DNA of 64,000 nucleotides from Pegea sp. RAD2-039 (lineage: Eukaryota > Chordata > Thaliacea > Salpida > Salpidae). The stretch spans positions 2,480,001 to 2,544,000 of the forward strand of contig JAQGEQ010000071.1 of NCBI GenBank assembly GCA_034620365.1, given 5' to 3'. The notes under the pieces were generated by a model. It saw only the letters and a program-made list of their open reading frames with translations, was not told the origin of the DNA and did no database searches. Each line of letters starts with the position of its first letter. The first letter of the stretch is position 1. Position numbers and translations under genes: made by a program. Below, piece by piece: positions 11,883 through 28,047 of this stretch.

Positions 11883-14604
11883 TTAATTCCAAATTTCTTC
11901 ACATGACTTCTCTGTAGAGAAATCAGAACAGACGGAATCACTGAAAAAAATTAAAAATGATATTTGAATAAAAAGCTATTCAATCAAAAAGGTTTTTGCT
12001 TTAATTTGTGACTACGAGATAGATTCTATAAAATTGATTAAGGTGGAGTTGATAGCTAAAAATATAAAAGTTTGTCAGAAATTTAACTGACAAAATCCAA
12101 TTAAACTCATCACTAAAAGAATAATTAAAAAAAATAAATTTCAACAAACCTTCTTTCTGATGAGCTCTCAACTGAATTATATAAACGAAGAAGAACACCT
12201 CGAGAAGGGAGAACATCAACCAGATCATCGGGAAACATCTTGCTGAAGTCATCTCTGAAAAATAAAGAAGATTTCAAAATTTGGAATATTTTCAATTGTT
12301 TATGTAACTAATAAGTAAATTAAATAAGTGAATAAACAGAACTTACAACACGAGTTGAACTTTAATGATGTCGGCAAGTTTATGAAGAAATGATAAAGGA
12401 ATAAATATGTAGTTGGTATCAGTTAGAACGATTTGATGAGAGGAAAGAGCAGGTGATAGTAGCTGTAGAGTGGTAACACAGATTGGAATTTTCAGACTGT
12501 CATCAACATACACCTCAAATGAAGGTGGAGATGGGAATGAAGGGAAGATATTTTGACTGATACTCAATTCATCTTCATTATCTTCATCACAAACATCATC
12601 AAATTGATTTTGATGCTTTACTTGAGATCTTATTTTCAAATATTTCTCTCTAATTTCAGATAAACGTTGCCAAACAGTTGACATATGTGGAGGAAAAGAT
12701 GAAGTGTCGGATGAATTTGATGAGGGGGAAGGGTTATTGGTGGATCTCTCTTCAACTGCATCTTTAAATTGAGAGTTAAATGAAGAAACTCGATTTTTGT
12801 AAAAACATTCTTTTTGAAAACTTGTAAAAAGTGAACGACCAAAAGTTCTGCTCTTTATCTTAATTCTACTTTCTACCGGAACTCTTTTTCTAGAACTACT
12901 TAAAAATTCTTTACAATACAAATGATTTGACACTGAATCAAGAAATTGTTTAATTAAAGCTTGTAAGCTTTCGTGAGGATAAACAATTTCTGTGACAAGA
13001 TTATAGGATTGTATACATTGTGATGAATCTATTATTGAACTTTGAGTTTGTTTGAAAATAGCAAACTGTGAACAGAAACCAACTCCTGGGTGATCTTCAG
13101 TAGGTTCACCTACTCCATCAAATCTTACTTCATAACCAAAACGCTCACATATATCAGAACTCCAGTCTTCAAACTCTTTTCTACTCCATTCAAACTTGTG
13201 ATCCCAATGTCTATATCGAGGAGGATCATTCTTAAATATTACATTATAATCAGAATTAGGTGTTGATATAATCACATGTTTTGGCTTGATGAAACCAAAT
13301 ATATTGTTAGGGAGTTGTTTAAGAGTTTCTGGCCATAAATGTTCTACTAATTCAACACAAATTACTACATCTATATCCTTAAATCTTTCATCAATATCAC
13401 TTACTGAACCCTGAAAGGAGTTTTAAAAAATGACAGAAATTAATTAAACTATGAAACTAAACATAATTATTTTTTGTAAAACTTTAGCTTTATAAAAATA
13501 ATGCAGATATCAAAGTCAAGTGAAATACTTACACAAAAAACTTTAATATTTAGAGGATTTTTTCTAGGATGCACAAAATCAAAGGACTTTGGAAACAGTT
13601 TACATTTTGCACTGTTTAAAAGCTTTTCATCAATATCAACTGCAAGTAACTGTTCAATGTAAGCTTCCTGTTTCAAAAGATTTATAAGATTTAACTGAGC
13701 ACATCCAAAATCAGCAACCTAAACATGAAATAATGTTTAAAATATCATGTTTCTTAAGTTCAATAAAAGTTACATTAAAATATTTCAGAAAATTTTCTTT
13801 TAAATCATTTGTAACGCTTATTTAAAGGGAATTTTTTTTAGATATTTAAAAAATTTAACCTGTCAATAATACCCAGGCTATTTTAATTAAAAGCTATTTC
13901 CATTACAAATAAATACTAATCAAGATAATAAATAATATATTATAAAAATTAAAAAATATTATAAACAAATCATCAAACATTATATCAGATTAAAAAAATT
14001 ACAAAGTATTAAATCTATTCAGAATAAAAGTTATTACTAATATTGTATGCTAATAGAAGTATGCTAATTATAAAAATCATATTTGAATATTTTAAGCAAC
14101 AGAACCAATTATACTTTAGTGTAATATTTACAATATATTGGACTTTAAATGTAAAAAACCTGGCATATTCTAAAACCCAATAAAAAACATTGAATACAGA
14201 TTTAAAAAATAGTATTACTAAATCAATTATACTTAATTGATAATAATTGATGGGGAAGACAGTAAAAAGTATTTTTATAGATAAAAAAGTAAAAGTTATA
14301 TACAAAAACAGCTGAGTATTGTAAAGGATATGATGTTATACTTTAATCAAAACTTTCCACATTTCAATGTAAATATTAAACTATAATAGCTTGATTTTTA
14401 AAAATAACAATTTATTACCAGTAAAAAAGTTTTAAATTGTTTCTAACTGACTTTATTTGGTTTCAAATGATGGAGAATCTCAACAACTTTCAAGTGCCTT
14501 TGAAGGTTTAGAGGAGGATAAAATGTAACAAAAGAATGATCATCATCACCATCTTTTTCAATATGTTTACCAATAAATTCATTATTTTTGGAAGCTATTT
14601 CCAT
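11883..14604 (-). CDS. HENMT1: HEN1 small-RNA 2'-O-methyltransferase
   Basis: Methylates the 3'-terminal 2'-OH of Piwi-bound small RNAs, protecting piRNAs from tailing and decay. Exons (minus): 14452-14604 (ATG), 13533-13718, 12347-13410, 12150-12254, 11883-11940 (TAA). All joins are in phase, giving 521 residues. In order: the N-terminal block FYPPLNLQRHLKVV; SAM motif I VADFGCAQLNL; an acidic loop VDIDEKLL; the Mg-binding motif VELVEHL (E..EH); STPNSDYN; and HKFEWSRKEFEDWS with the fourth metal ligand His, then RFDGVG and GFCSQFAIF. These are the animal HEN1 signature residues and all catalytic positions are present. The Ser-rich C-terminal half is longer and not conserved. The ORF at 14015-14305 lies in the first intron and is not coding. 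Confidence 0.93.
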
Positions 14605-16180
14605 AATTTCAAATTAAGACACCACAAAAAGCTTACACTAATTGTTTTCTATGTACTCACTTAAAATATTCAAATTTCTATAAAAAAAAGAAGATTTAAT
14701 AAGAATATGAGAAAATCTTTTTGTATACTTTCTTTAGGGTTTCTGTCTTATATTTTTTATAAACTAAACTATTACTATTTAACCAAACAAAATTTGTTAC
14801 AAACAAAATTTGTCTTCATTTTTACAATAAATAACAGCCAGAAACTCAATTAGAAATTAAATAAATGAGTTCATGGCATTAATTTTTCATTTAGAAGTTT
14901 TTATTTGATGATAGCAGCATATAAGTAAAATACTTTTAGATAATTTAAAACTATCAATATGAACTATTTAAGCTGACATAAAAGTTTAGTTTTTTATAAG
15001 ATAATTTAAAGTATTAGTTCTATTTTCATCTAACAAAATAATAATAATTTTTATATAATATTAAATAAAACGAATTCTGAATTAGTAAAAAATCAAAAAA
15101 CATGTATATACAACTGTTACATAACTATAAGTAAATTGGATTTCATCTTTTATTTATTAATAATTAGATTATTATAAAAAAGTTTACTTAATTATGACAA
15201 AATTAATACATTTATACAAAATTATTTGACCAAATTATCAAAATCAATCACAGAATAATTTAAGGTGCGATTGACTACAACTTTAAAAATAGCCAAATAA
15301 TTCATGTTAGTTATAACTTCTTGAAGTAATTCATTCTCCATCTTTTAGAACTAACAAGCCTTAAGTTGTCAGAGTAAATATTATCTCCACAAAAGGTCTT
15401 ATGGGGGGAAGTTAGTTTTAGAATTGCCTTTAAAGCTTAAGTTGATTTAAAAGCTTTTAAAGTTTCTTGACCTAAAAAAACCTTGTCATCAAGGTATAAA
15501 GTAATTTTAGTAACATAAACTCGTCACAGAAGTTTCTTGTCCTACAACTTAACAACAGTCCGATTAATCCATTTATAAATAGAAAGTGGGTGATTTCCTT
15601 TGTAGTGAAGCAAAAATTATACATGCTATTCAAGAAAATAGAAAAAGGTTTACTGGTGTAAAGTTTTGGTTAAAGCACCTTAAAATCTATTCAAAGCTTC
15701 CAATGATAGTTTAGGAGACAAAAAGACAGATATTTTTGTGGTTCGAAGAAAAGAATTCTAGAAAAGAGTTTTTTGAAATTTGAATGAAAAGAGAATATTT
15801 CAAATATCTTCTTTACTTATTTTCTTTCTTGACATTATAAGAGTTAAACTGTATAGAAAAACGAACTAAGATTAAAGGTTTTTTTTAGTATATATTCATT
15901 ATTAGAGTAAAATTAGTTTATAGTAAAAGCCTATGAGAGCTTTATATATAAACACCATAAAAGATGCAGTTGTATAAATTATGTATAAAATATTGTAGTG
16001 ATTAGATAAAGAAAACATTTTGATTAAAAAACCACTTATGCACTAACAGTCCTACTTTAGATAGCTTCACTGAATATTGGGTGAAATATTTTAAAGTTTA
16101 ATTCTAAATGATTAATATTCTACTTCGTCTGCTAAATATATGGTAACCGCAATTTCACTTATAGTGTTTCTATGCTTATG
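14605..16180. other. Spacer between HEN1 and PABPC (divergent)
   Basis: The upstream flanks of two divergent genes. Most is A+T-rich. A short translated stretch near 15605-15710 (EAKIIHAIQENRKRFTG) looks protein-like and follows an acceptor-like TTTGTAG, but it is not extended on either side and I do not recognise it. It may be a transposon scrap. Confidence 0.4.
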
Positions 16181-16199
16181 CCTTTTTCTTATTTTGTGA

Positions 16200-16353
16200 C
16201 CTGCGCTACTGCTCGGATATATCACCCTTTCTAGTATAGCTCTCTCTGTCTATCGGTCTGAAAATTCTCAAAAAAAAAGATAAAATATTTTGAAAATCTT
16301 CAAAAAAAATCTTTAAAATTATACTGTTATTCTTCGAAGAACTGCAGTACAAA
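16200..16353 (+). promoter_or_regulatory. Presumed PABPC first (5' UTR) exon with pyrimidine start and A-tracts
   Basis: A small island of richer sequence contains pyrimidine runs (CTCTCTCTGTC at about 16239-16250), then oligo(A) tracts of 9 and 8 (16270-16278, 16302-16309), and ends at a consensus donor GTGAGT (16354). The next usable acceptor before the PABPC start codon is at about 17185. Vertebrate PABPC1 mRNA has a 5' TOP and an A-rich autoregulatory element bound by its own product; this layout would fit. The assignment is inference, as no transcript is available. Confidence 0.4.
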
Positions 16354-17178
16354 GTGAGTTATATTTTCATTCAATTTGTTGGTAGATATTGGCCGGCTTA
16401 GTTAAATAGGGCTAGTTGATAGTTAGCTATAATTAAATTGGTAATATTTTAGTGAGTTCCTGGGAATGTAGTGCCTCAGTTCTTAGTTCAAAGATTTCTG
16501 GTTATTTTAATTATATTTTAGTATTTTTAAATTTATTTAACTTAAATTATTATTTAGATATAGTTTGTTTAAAGTAAAAAACAGTTTCTATAATTTCTAC
16601 TTTTATTAAATTAGATTGTAGATTATATTCAAGAATAATTTTTGCTGTTACTGAATGTGTTTACCAAACTTTTTTGCTGAAATCTTGTATTTAAATTCTG
16701 TTCAAATATGATTTTCTTGATGAGAAAAATAATTAGAGATAATTTTGAATAGAGTTGATTCACTTACAAAAATTACAACAATGTAATTTTTATAAAAAAT
16801 ACTTTTGAAATAATGGAGCTAAATGCTTTGTGTAATATTTCTTATAAAAAACTGAAATTTCATTTATAAATATAGTCAGACTTCTATAAACTATCTTGAA
16901 TATTTTATAGTTATATGCATAATTGTAGCTATATTTAGGCTTTCCATTTGTACTTTTATTTTTAATTTAACTTGCAATTATTTATATTAGTTTTATTCTA
17001 ATTTTAGATATATATTTAAATTAAAGCAAGCTGTATTTATTTAGTTGGGTTTATGTAATAAAAGTTTTTATGATATTTAAAAAATATTATTTTTTTAACT
17101 GCTATTTTCTTTGTCAATCAAAACTTGTTTTTTTCTTTCATATATATTTTAAGAAATTGTTTAAATTTGAATGTTTAA

Positions 17179-19699
<2,521 letters not shown>

Positions 19700-19951
19700 T
19701 CTCTTCAGCTACGACTCTGACTTTCTATTTTCATAACCTGGATTTTCTCTCCCCATCATTACATACTGGATTACTTTGGATATTTATAGTTGGAGATTAA
19801 AAAAATAGTCCTTCATGTGAGCAGGTGATGACTCGTCCCTGTGTCATTCTCCCTTGGTTAGTTCTCGATTAAATGACGCGCTCTGCGTTTAAGTTTCAGC
19901 CCGTGCAGTTACAGGGTTTTGATTTCATCCTGACATTCTGCTTGTGTTAAC

Positions 19952-19957
19952 AATAAA
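19952..19957 (+). terminator. Poly(A) signal of PABPC
   Basis: AATAAA about 250 nt after the PABPC stop codon, in the expected 3' UTR position and followed by T-rich sequence. Confidence 0.6.
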
Positions 19958-19959
19958 CA

Positions 19960-22900
19960 AATTCTCTGTTCGTTAATTTCAGTTATGATGTTTTCTCAGT
20001 CACCGGAGTTGTTTAGTTTGATTACAAATTTAGCTAGCTTGTATTCTCGTTTATTTATTTTCAAAATTTAAATCATAAAGCTCTTATAGCTAATAAACAC
20101 CAGAAAGATATTAAAAAGGTTTTGAATACCAAATTTGAACATATCAGTAGTAAGAACATTTGCAGAAGCAACTTATAGTGGAGTTAAAAGTAATTTGTTT
20201 GAAGAAGGGTAGGGCGGGTCTAACTAGTAGCTTCGAATTAATCTTCTCGCGGCTTACTTGCTTCCGTAAAACCGTTTCATCATACTCTAGTAACCTCAAC
20301 ACAATCTTGTACTTCCTGTTTAGAGCTTGCTAAACACCAAGCAGTCGATTTTCATTAAAATTATCGAGTGAGTTTATTCAAATCAGATTATCGATCTTTA
20401 ATTAACACAGAAGTACATTAAAACCACTAAGAACGCTTCCATCAATTACTATTTGGAAGTTTACTTAATTTGATTAAGTCACAAATTTCTCATAAAAAAG
20501 TGTTTTATCTGCAAACCACTTTTGACGTCATCTCTACTTGTTTGTTCTGCTTATCGCGTTTTAAATTCAGAAAATATCTTCACATCTAAATCACATGATG
20601 TAAATCAATAACAGATGCTGATTACTCCATAAATAACATTTGTTTTAAGAAAAACTTCAAGTTATAACAAAACGGATAACTGAAAGATAATTTTACTCCT
20701 AAATTTCTATCTTATAATTATTTTAAATTAATTTATATTTTTTTATTTCTTATTTTTTAATCATATCTTTCAAGAGAAGTTTTAAACAAAGTTGTAAAGG
20801 ATGTACAGTAGAAAATTGAAAAATATTTGCTTATAAAAACCGTTTAGTAATGTTTACTGTAAATATTTCCAACAAAAAATTTCAAGTTTTTTACATTTAA
20901 AACAAGTAAGTTAAATTGTTGTAATTATGTAAATGTAATAAATAAAATTGAAAAATATAAATATCAGCTTTTTTAACCCTTACAAATGATTCAGTTCTAA
21001 TTTTAAGAAAATAAAAATTTTAAAGAATTATTAATATATTTCTAAGAAACATTTTTGAGAAAATAATCTAAACAAACAAGACAACAATTTCATGACTTTG
21101 TGAAATTTAAAAGTTGCAAAATTGTTAAATAGTCAAAATTTAAACCAAATATGAAAATTAAAGAATATTTTATAAATTAAGATTTAATTTGGTAAATTGA
21201 TTGTAATGAATAATTGTTTATATTTTTGAATATTAAAATATGAATAACTCAAAAAGTTTATATTCTAGAAAAGTTTATTAAACGTTTTGCCGTTTTGAAG
21301 ATAAGTTGCCTAATATAGTAGTTTCAAGGTTTATGTTATTGAGATACATGTGATATAAATATCCATTAAAAAAACAAATAATATCTAATAATAAAAGGTA
21401 ATTGCAAATTAATCGATTTTATATTAATAAATAATATGATAAATAATAATAAGATCTAAAGTAAAAATAAACTGATGATAATCTAATTTTACGATTATTT
21501 CTATTATTAGTTAAAACAATTGATATTTGGAAAGTTTTTTGACCAAAATTTATGGTGAATGATAATGACAACTCAATTTAATTCTTAAAGATAGTTTGAA
21601 TTAAATTATTAGAAAAATTGCATAAATTTAATTGAATTTTTATTATCAAACTAGCTTCAAAGTTTAATTATTTCAAACTTTAAATTAGTAAGAAATTATT
21701 AAAACTGTACAACTATTATTCAAACGTCTTATTTTAAAGATTTTAAAGAAAAGCTAACGGAACGTTGGTGTAATTTTTTTGAACCTATTAAATAGTTCGA
21801 TTTTGACATGAATGAAGTAGTTTCACAGTGAAAAAGGTTTACAAAAGCTAATACTTTCTCCAAACAGGATAATAAAAGAAGTAATTACTTTGTAATGTTT
21901 CACTTAATTTTGTTACTCACGCCATCACATCAGTAAACTCGTGATCTTATTCAAACATGTTTTTACAATATTTCTTTTATTTTAGATCAAACAATTCCTG
22001 ATTACTATGATAATTAACTTTATAAAGCCTAGTAACTTTGTAAAAACAACTTTGCCAAATGTTTAAATTTAATTTTGTTGATAAAATTGCAATTAATATA
22101 TGTTTTATTAGAAGCTTTTATTATTAATAGTTTGGTTTTTTAATTTACAAATTTTATGTAATCAAATACTTACTCATACTCATTAAAAGCAACAATTATA
22201 AATTAGTAGGGTTTTTTTATATTTCTCAGTTTAAAAAAGTTATTTGTGTCTCAAATTATAGTTTTTAACAACAAGCGCTTCACCGTCTCTTATATATGAT
22301 CAAATTAACGTACATATTACCGGAGCACTTATGATTCTGATAAGAATGTTTTATCTAGTATTTCTTCAAAAGCAACAACTGAGAAGGACAGATTTAGTTC
22401 AAAATAAATGTTATACTTTTAGTTTTTATCATCTGAGTTACAATTTTGAAATATATTTTTAATTATTTGATTAATGAACCCATTAACCTATTACTTGATA
22501 GACTTGATATCTGCTTCATCGCCTTTATATCAGACCAAACTGATTAAAGTTTGATTATTTAAGACTACCAGTAATTTGAATATTTAGGTGTGTGAGTGAC
22601 GTATAACTTTGATATATAACTAACATTTTGAATAAAATTACTGCAATTCTGATTCAACATATTAACTATTGATGCGTCTTTATTGCCTTTTTATAAAAGT
22701 TAAATTGAATTAACTAATATATTAATGTATGGTATACAGTCATTGTTATTACAGCAAATCAATCAACATTTTTAGCATGGAAGGGTAAATAAATTTTAGT
22801 AATCAGTGTACTCTATTAAATTAAAAAATAAAAGATGGCAAGTTAGCAAAAGTAATTATTTTCAATTCATAAGTTTTTAGTTTAAAAAACTTTACTTTTT

Positions 22901-24769
22901 GTTTATTAGTCGGCTCAAGTTATTAATTTCATGACAGTTTCATTTAAATTTTGCTGCTAAAGCATTTTATTAAAAAATGTTGCAAAATTTTGTTGAGTTA
23001 GTTATAATGGTTGTTAAAAATCATAAGCAAAGTAATGTTATGTTATGTCATTTCCTGTTTTTATATTTTAGTAATTTTTGTACCTAAATTAAACTAGTTA
23101 GCAATTGAAAAGTTTTGAAAGATTTTGAAAATTGTAACTTTTGCGTTTTGTTATTCTCAACTATTTTTTAGAATTGCTTTATTTTTCATTTTGTATAAAA
23201 CATTTTGTAAAGCAACTTATCTTATCCTATTGAAATATAGGTAAAAACACTTTTAAACAAGTTAAAAGGTAATATAATCTTATTATACCCAGCTTATGAT
23301 TTTAGTTAAACACTTTAAGATAGTGAAACTAATAAGTAGATGCCATAAAGGTCAAAACAGGGTTAACATCACAGAAGTAAAATAAACAACAAAATTTTAT
23401 CTTTGATAAGCTTGATAAAGTTGTCACTGAAAGTTAAAATTATGAAACATAATTAAATATAAAACGCAATACTTATTCAATAACTAAAACGAGCTTACGG
23501 TTCATCAAAAAGTTTACTAAACTAATTTGATATCCGAAAATTTCTCATTTAAAGATCTAATTACTTCATGAAAGATAATTTTCTTAAAAGCTAATAACTG
23601 ACAAAGAACAAACCAATAAATCTTATTTAAACAAATAAAAATAACTTAAAGAGTTAAATGTTGTTAAATGTCTTACAGAGTTATCTGTATTAAGTTTTGA
23701 ATAACTTAATATATTTAACTTTTTCAATTTGATTATAAAATGAAGAAAAAGTTGTAAAGAAGTTTTTTTTATGTTCGCATTGAGTTGATCTGCAAACTTT
23801 CAAGCATAATAAATTACCACAAAGTTAGAAGTAATAAGATGTTATGTAGTTCACTTATTTCATTTATGTTTTATTAAAAAATTAAATTATGATTAAACTT
23901 AGATATTAGAAGATACTTTTGTACCAAAAACCATACCAAGGTATATGGTAAAATATCATTACGTTTCACAATCAGTGGAAAAAATTAAGTTTTAATAATC
24001 ATTGTTTTATATTAAACTGTAGAAAGAAAGATTAATTAGCATTTGTTTGATCAGTATCATTTTAGAGTTAAAACTGATTCAATATTTGATTTAACTTTTA
24101 TAAAATTTATTAAAAAAAAGTTTAATGACATTTTAAAATTCATTTTCTAAAGAGTATTTTATCAACTCATGTAACTTTTATCATTGTAATTAGAACTTTT
24201 TTTTATTAATACAAAAGTAAAAGCAAAATATATTACATAATTAGTTCTTAGAGATAAAACTTCATATATATTTTTTATTTTTATAGCTGTCATGTTTCAT
24301 TTTATAATTTTAAATACTCTGTAATGAATTCAAGTAAAATAATTCTAAAATACTGTAATTCTTTGACAGTAAATAAATTTGTTATTAAAGTGAAAATTCT
24401 GTTTAGAAATTATGGATATGAAACTGCAGGAGATTTGATAAAGTATTAAGAAATAAGGATTTTAAAAAATCTTTTTTATGTAACAAAGTAGTAAACAAAG
24501 TTGACCAAAATATTTCTGTTAAATCAAAAAGTATGTTATTAAAGCGCCTTAAGCAAATTCCAAATTATAGAAAAGATTTCTTTTAGATTGATCATGTTTC
24601 AAAAGCATCATGTTGGTAGATAAGTTATCGCTTTTGAAGTTTGCAACTATTAGTAAGTTTTATTAGCAATTTATTACAACAGTAGATAAACTGTTTTCAT
24701 ATAGAATATCTGTAACTAATTAAAATATGGTTCGAAATATCAACATTTTACCTTTTGGTTAATTTTTAG
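19960..24769. other. 4.8-kb spacer between PABPC and the NHA2-like gene
   Basis: A patch at about 20180-20600 is less A+T-rich, with an ETS-like ACTTCCTG (about 20310) and a CRE palindrome TGACGTCA at 20523-20530. It could be a promoter, perhaps of the downstream antiporter, whose 5' exons must lie in this spacer. The rest is very A+T-rich with no supportable exon. Confidence 0.4.
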
Positions 24770-27700
24770 TTATTCTTTTGGGACTTTCAATTGGTGTCCC
24801 ATGGTCGGTTATCGGACAAGATGCTGGTCCGAAAGGAAGTATTTTCGGGTTGGTCATAGTCATTGATGTTTGTGTAATTTTTGGATGGATTATCAAAAAA
24901 ATTCATCTACCACCCTTGTTTGGTAAGTTACTTTTCTTTTATAAACTAATAACAAATGTTGTAGTAAAATAAAAAATATTAAAGAAGTTAATTTAATAAT
25001 AAATTTTAATTGTAGATAAACAATTTTGTAAGTTAAAAATTTAGATAGACTTTTGATATAATTTTATGTTTTGATTACAGGTATGTTGCTTGCTGGTTTT
25101 GCTTTAGCCAATATTCCTGTTATAAATGTAGCCATCAACATCAATAACCAACTCTCGTCCTCATTACGCTCCATCGCGCTTGCTATTATACTAGTTAAAG
25201 CTGGTCTCGATTTAGATTCAGAGGTAAAAATTTAAAAGTTCTTATAAACTATTATCTAAAATGTAAAGCCAACAAATAAACTAATTGTTTTAAGTCAGAA
25301 TATTTGTTAATGAAAGTTCAAATGCTTTGTCGTTGTTATGAATAAATTGTACTCTTTTAAAACACAACAGGCTTTAAACAAAATGAAAGGAATCTGCGTT
25401 CGACTTACTGTTATTCCGTGCTTCATCGAGGCTTTTACTTGCGGCATCGTCTGTCATTTTCTTCTCGATTTTTCTTGGGGTTGGGGATTTCTGCTTGGGT
25501 AAATTAATTTCTAAACATAATAACCGAAAAATATATTCACTCTGAAATGTGTTCTGTTTATAACTATCTTAAATGATAGCAAAAAATCACCTGACAAATG
25601 ATGATAGTTTATCAAAAGAATAAACATTTTATTAAGTGATGCTTTACAAAATCAATTTTTGATAGGTTCGTTTTAGGAGCAGTGACACCAGCTGTTATCG
25701 TTCCATCTCTTTTAGGATTGCAGAAATTAGGATACGGAGTGGCCAAAGGTCTTATTTTCATTTTTCCTAAAACTCCATTATTTAAGCAGTCGAAAATTGC
25801 GTAAAATCTTACTTTTGTTGGCATTCAAATTATTTGCAGGTATTCCATCTTTAGTGATTGCAGCTTCAAGTTTTGATGACGTTTTAGCTATAACCGGATT
25901 TAGTTTAATTTTGGGAATTGTTTTTTCCGATAGTAAGTTTTTACTTTGAAAACTGATGTAGTTTTTATTATTGCAAATGACTGAAATAATTTCTTTATAT
26001 GTTAGCTCAGACTCAAGTTGATAAAGATGGCTTAATACAAGCGATTTCAAACACTACAACTGCAATTGCAACAACTGCTGGTAGATAGCTTCTTTATAAA
26101 TTTAGCTAAAAAGTAATATTTGGTTGAAGTTCTGTTGTCATTTAAGAAATAAGTTACAACACTTTCACAGTTTATTTTTAACTAATGTTAATTACTCCAG
26201 ATAACTAATGCAAATAGAATGAAGTACTTTTTAATTTTTCATCAAATTTATATACAACTATTCCATTTATAAAATTAAAGATGTTTTTCAATCTAAAAGT
26301 TTTATGTAAAAATATTTGAGCAGATTAAGCCTGTGGTTTTGTGGCCAAAAGTAGCAGCAAAGTTATACAATAGTTGCAGCTCTAAAAAGTGAAATTGATT
26401 TGAAAATTATTGACATATTTGTAATTTTTGAGAGAACCAAGCTCATCACGTCTTACACCTTTAACCACACAGCAAAACCTTAATCTTTATGAGATTTTTT
26501 ATGACAAACTTTTAATCAAATGTCAATAAAAAGTTTTATATTTTTATAAAACTCGGCTGTAAAACTCTTGTCATAGATTATCGTTGCATTTATAATATTA
26601 AATACATTATTTTTGAAGTTCTCAGAATTATACTTTCTTATAATTTTAGTTGTTAAATTGTTAATTATAAAAATTACAAATTATCTACAATTTTTCAACA
26701 GACCTTTCTACTCCTGTTCCTGAATCTTCAATTCAAGCTGGTATGTTTATATAACTTTATCACCAAATATTACATACCAATTATTATGTATCCTGATTAT
26801 CAGGTGAAATAGCACTAAAAATTGCAAGGGGACCTCTCGAAATGCTTGGAGGAATAACTGCTGGTGTTTTAATAGGAGTAGTATTGTGGTATTTGCCAAA
26901 TAAAAAACAGGTGAAAGTTTTACAACATTTAGAATTTATTGAAGCGATAACTTTTCAAAATAAACAATTACACATCTAACTAAAAGACATGTTTTAAAAT
27001 TTGAATATACTCTTATTACTTTTGCATCATCTTATTTATAGAAACATTCAGTCGCGATAAGAAGTATTTTAGTGGTTTCGTTTGGAATCTTCGCTTTATG
27101 TGCAACGCGTCAGCTGGATGTTCCAGGAGCCGGGGCCTTAATCGCGATAATTGCCCCGTTTGTTGCTGCCATGAAATGGCCTGACACTAAAGTAATCTCA
27201 AACACTGAACTTCTTGATTAATAAATATTTTTAAATAAGTGAACTCTAGCAGCTGTAAAATGCTAGAGATTATATTTGTATGATTTTAGGAACAAATCTC
27301 TTCAAATGTTGGTCTATTATGGATTGGGTTTGAGCCTATCATGTTTGGTTTGATAGGAGCTGAAATACGACTCGATAAACTAGATTCTGCGACTATAGGT
27401 TACTCATAATCCATCTCTTATCAGAATCTAACTGTTAAAGTTGTTTTCAGGTTTAGGGTTAGCAGCTCTTCTTATTTGTCTGTTGTTTCGTTTGATAGGA
27501 ACTTTTTGTGCTGTCAGTTGTGCTGGATTCAATCTTAAGGAAAAACTATTTTTATGTTTTGCTTGGTTGCCAAAGGCAACTGTTCAAGTAAAAAGTTTAT
27601 ATGATTGATTTTTTTAGAAAGTTTTTGGTTATCCTAATTTACTACTTTATGAATATCTTAAAATAAAGGTTTTTTTTTTTACTTGACTTTTGTTAACATA

Positions 27701-28047
27701 ACTTTTGAGGTAATTTTATTAACAAAAACTTTTATTAAAAATATTTTTGAATTCGGTTTAATTGTTTTGACTAAGTTTTCTGGATTTGTTTCAAGCTAAT
27801 TTATTGATAAACTAAATTTGATAGTTGCTTAATTTAGGCAGCAATCGGTGGGGTTGCCTTGGATACCGCGCGAGAAAAGAATGCTCCAGATGAGATTATT
27901 GAAACTTGTGAGCAAATTTTAACAATTTCTGTTCTCTCTATTTTAATAACAGCTCCTATTGGAGCTGCTATAATTGGGATAACTGGTCCGAAGTTTTTAG
28001 AGAAAAATGAAGCTGTTGAACTAACGGAATGTAGGATTTTATCTTAA
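24770..28047 (+). CDS. SLC9B2: NHA2-type Na+/H+ (Li+/H+) antiporter, N-terminal exon(s) not found
   Basis: Cation/proton antiporter of the CPA2 NHA family. Exons: 24770-24922, 25081-25223, 25371-25498, 25666-25748, 25840-25932, 26006-26080, 26702-26740, 26804-26910, 27042-27191, 27290-27398, 27451-27587, 27838-28047 (TAA). They give about 474 residues of membrane-spanning core. Diagnostic stretches: SSSLRSIALAIILVKAGLDLDSE, GFVLGAVTPAVIVPSLL, the ion-binding SFDDVLAITGF with the paired Asp, FEPIMFGLIGAEIRL, and AWLPKATVQAAIGGVALDTAR at the end. The first recognised exon starts in phase 1 with no ATG, so roughly 60-90 N-terminal residues must come from an upstream exon I could not identify. 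The donor at 25749 (GTCTTA) is weak. SLC9B1 and SLC9B2 cannot be told apart in invertebrates. Confidence 0.92.

Noticed and set aside
14015..14305. 96-codon minus-strand ORF
   Set aside because: Lies within the first intron of HEN1 and has low-complexity Phe/Ile composition.
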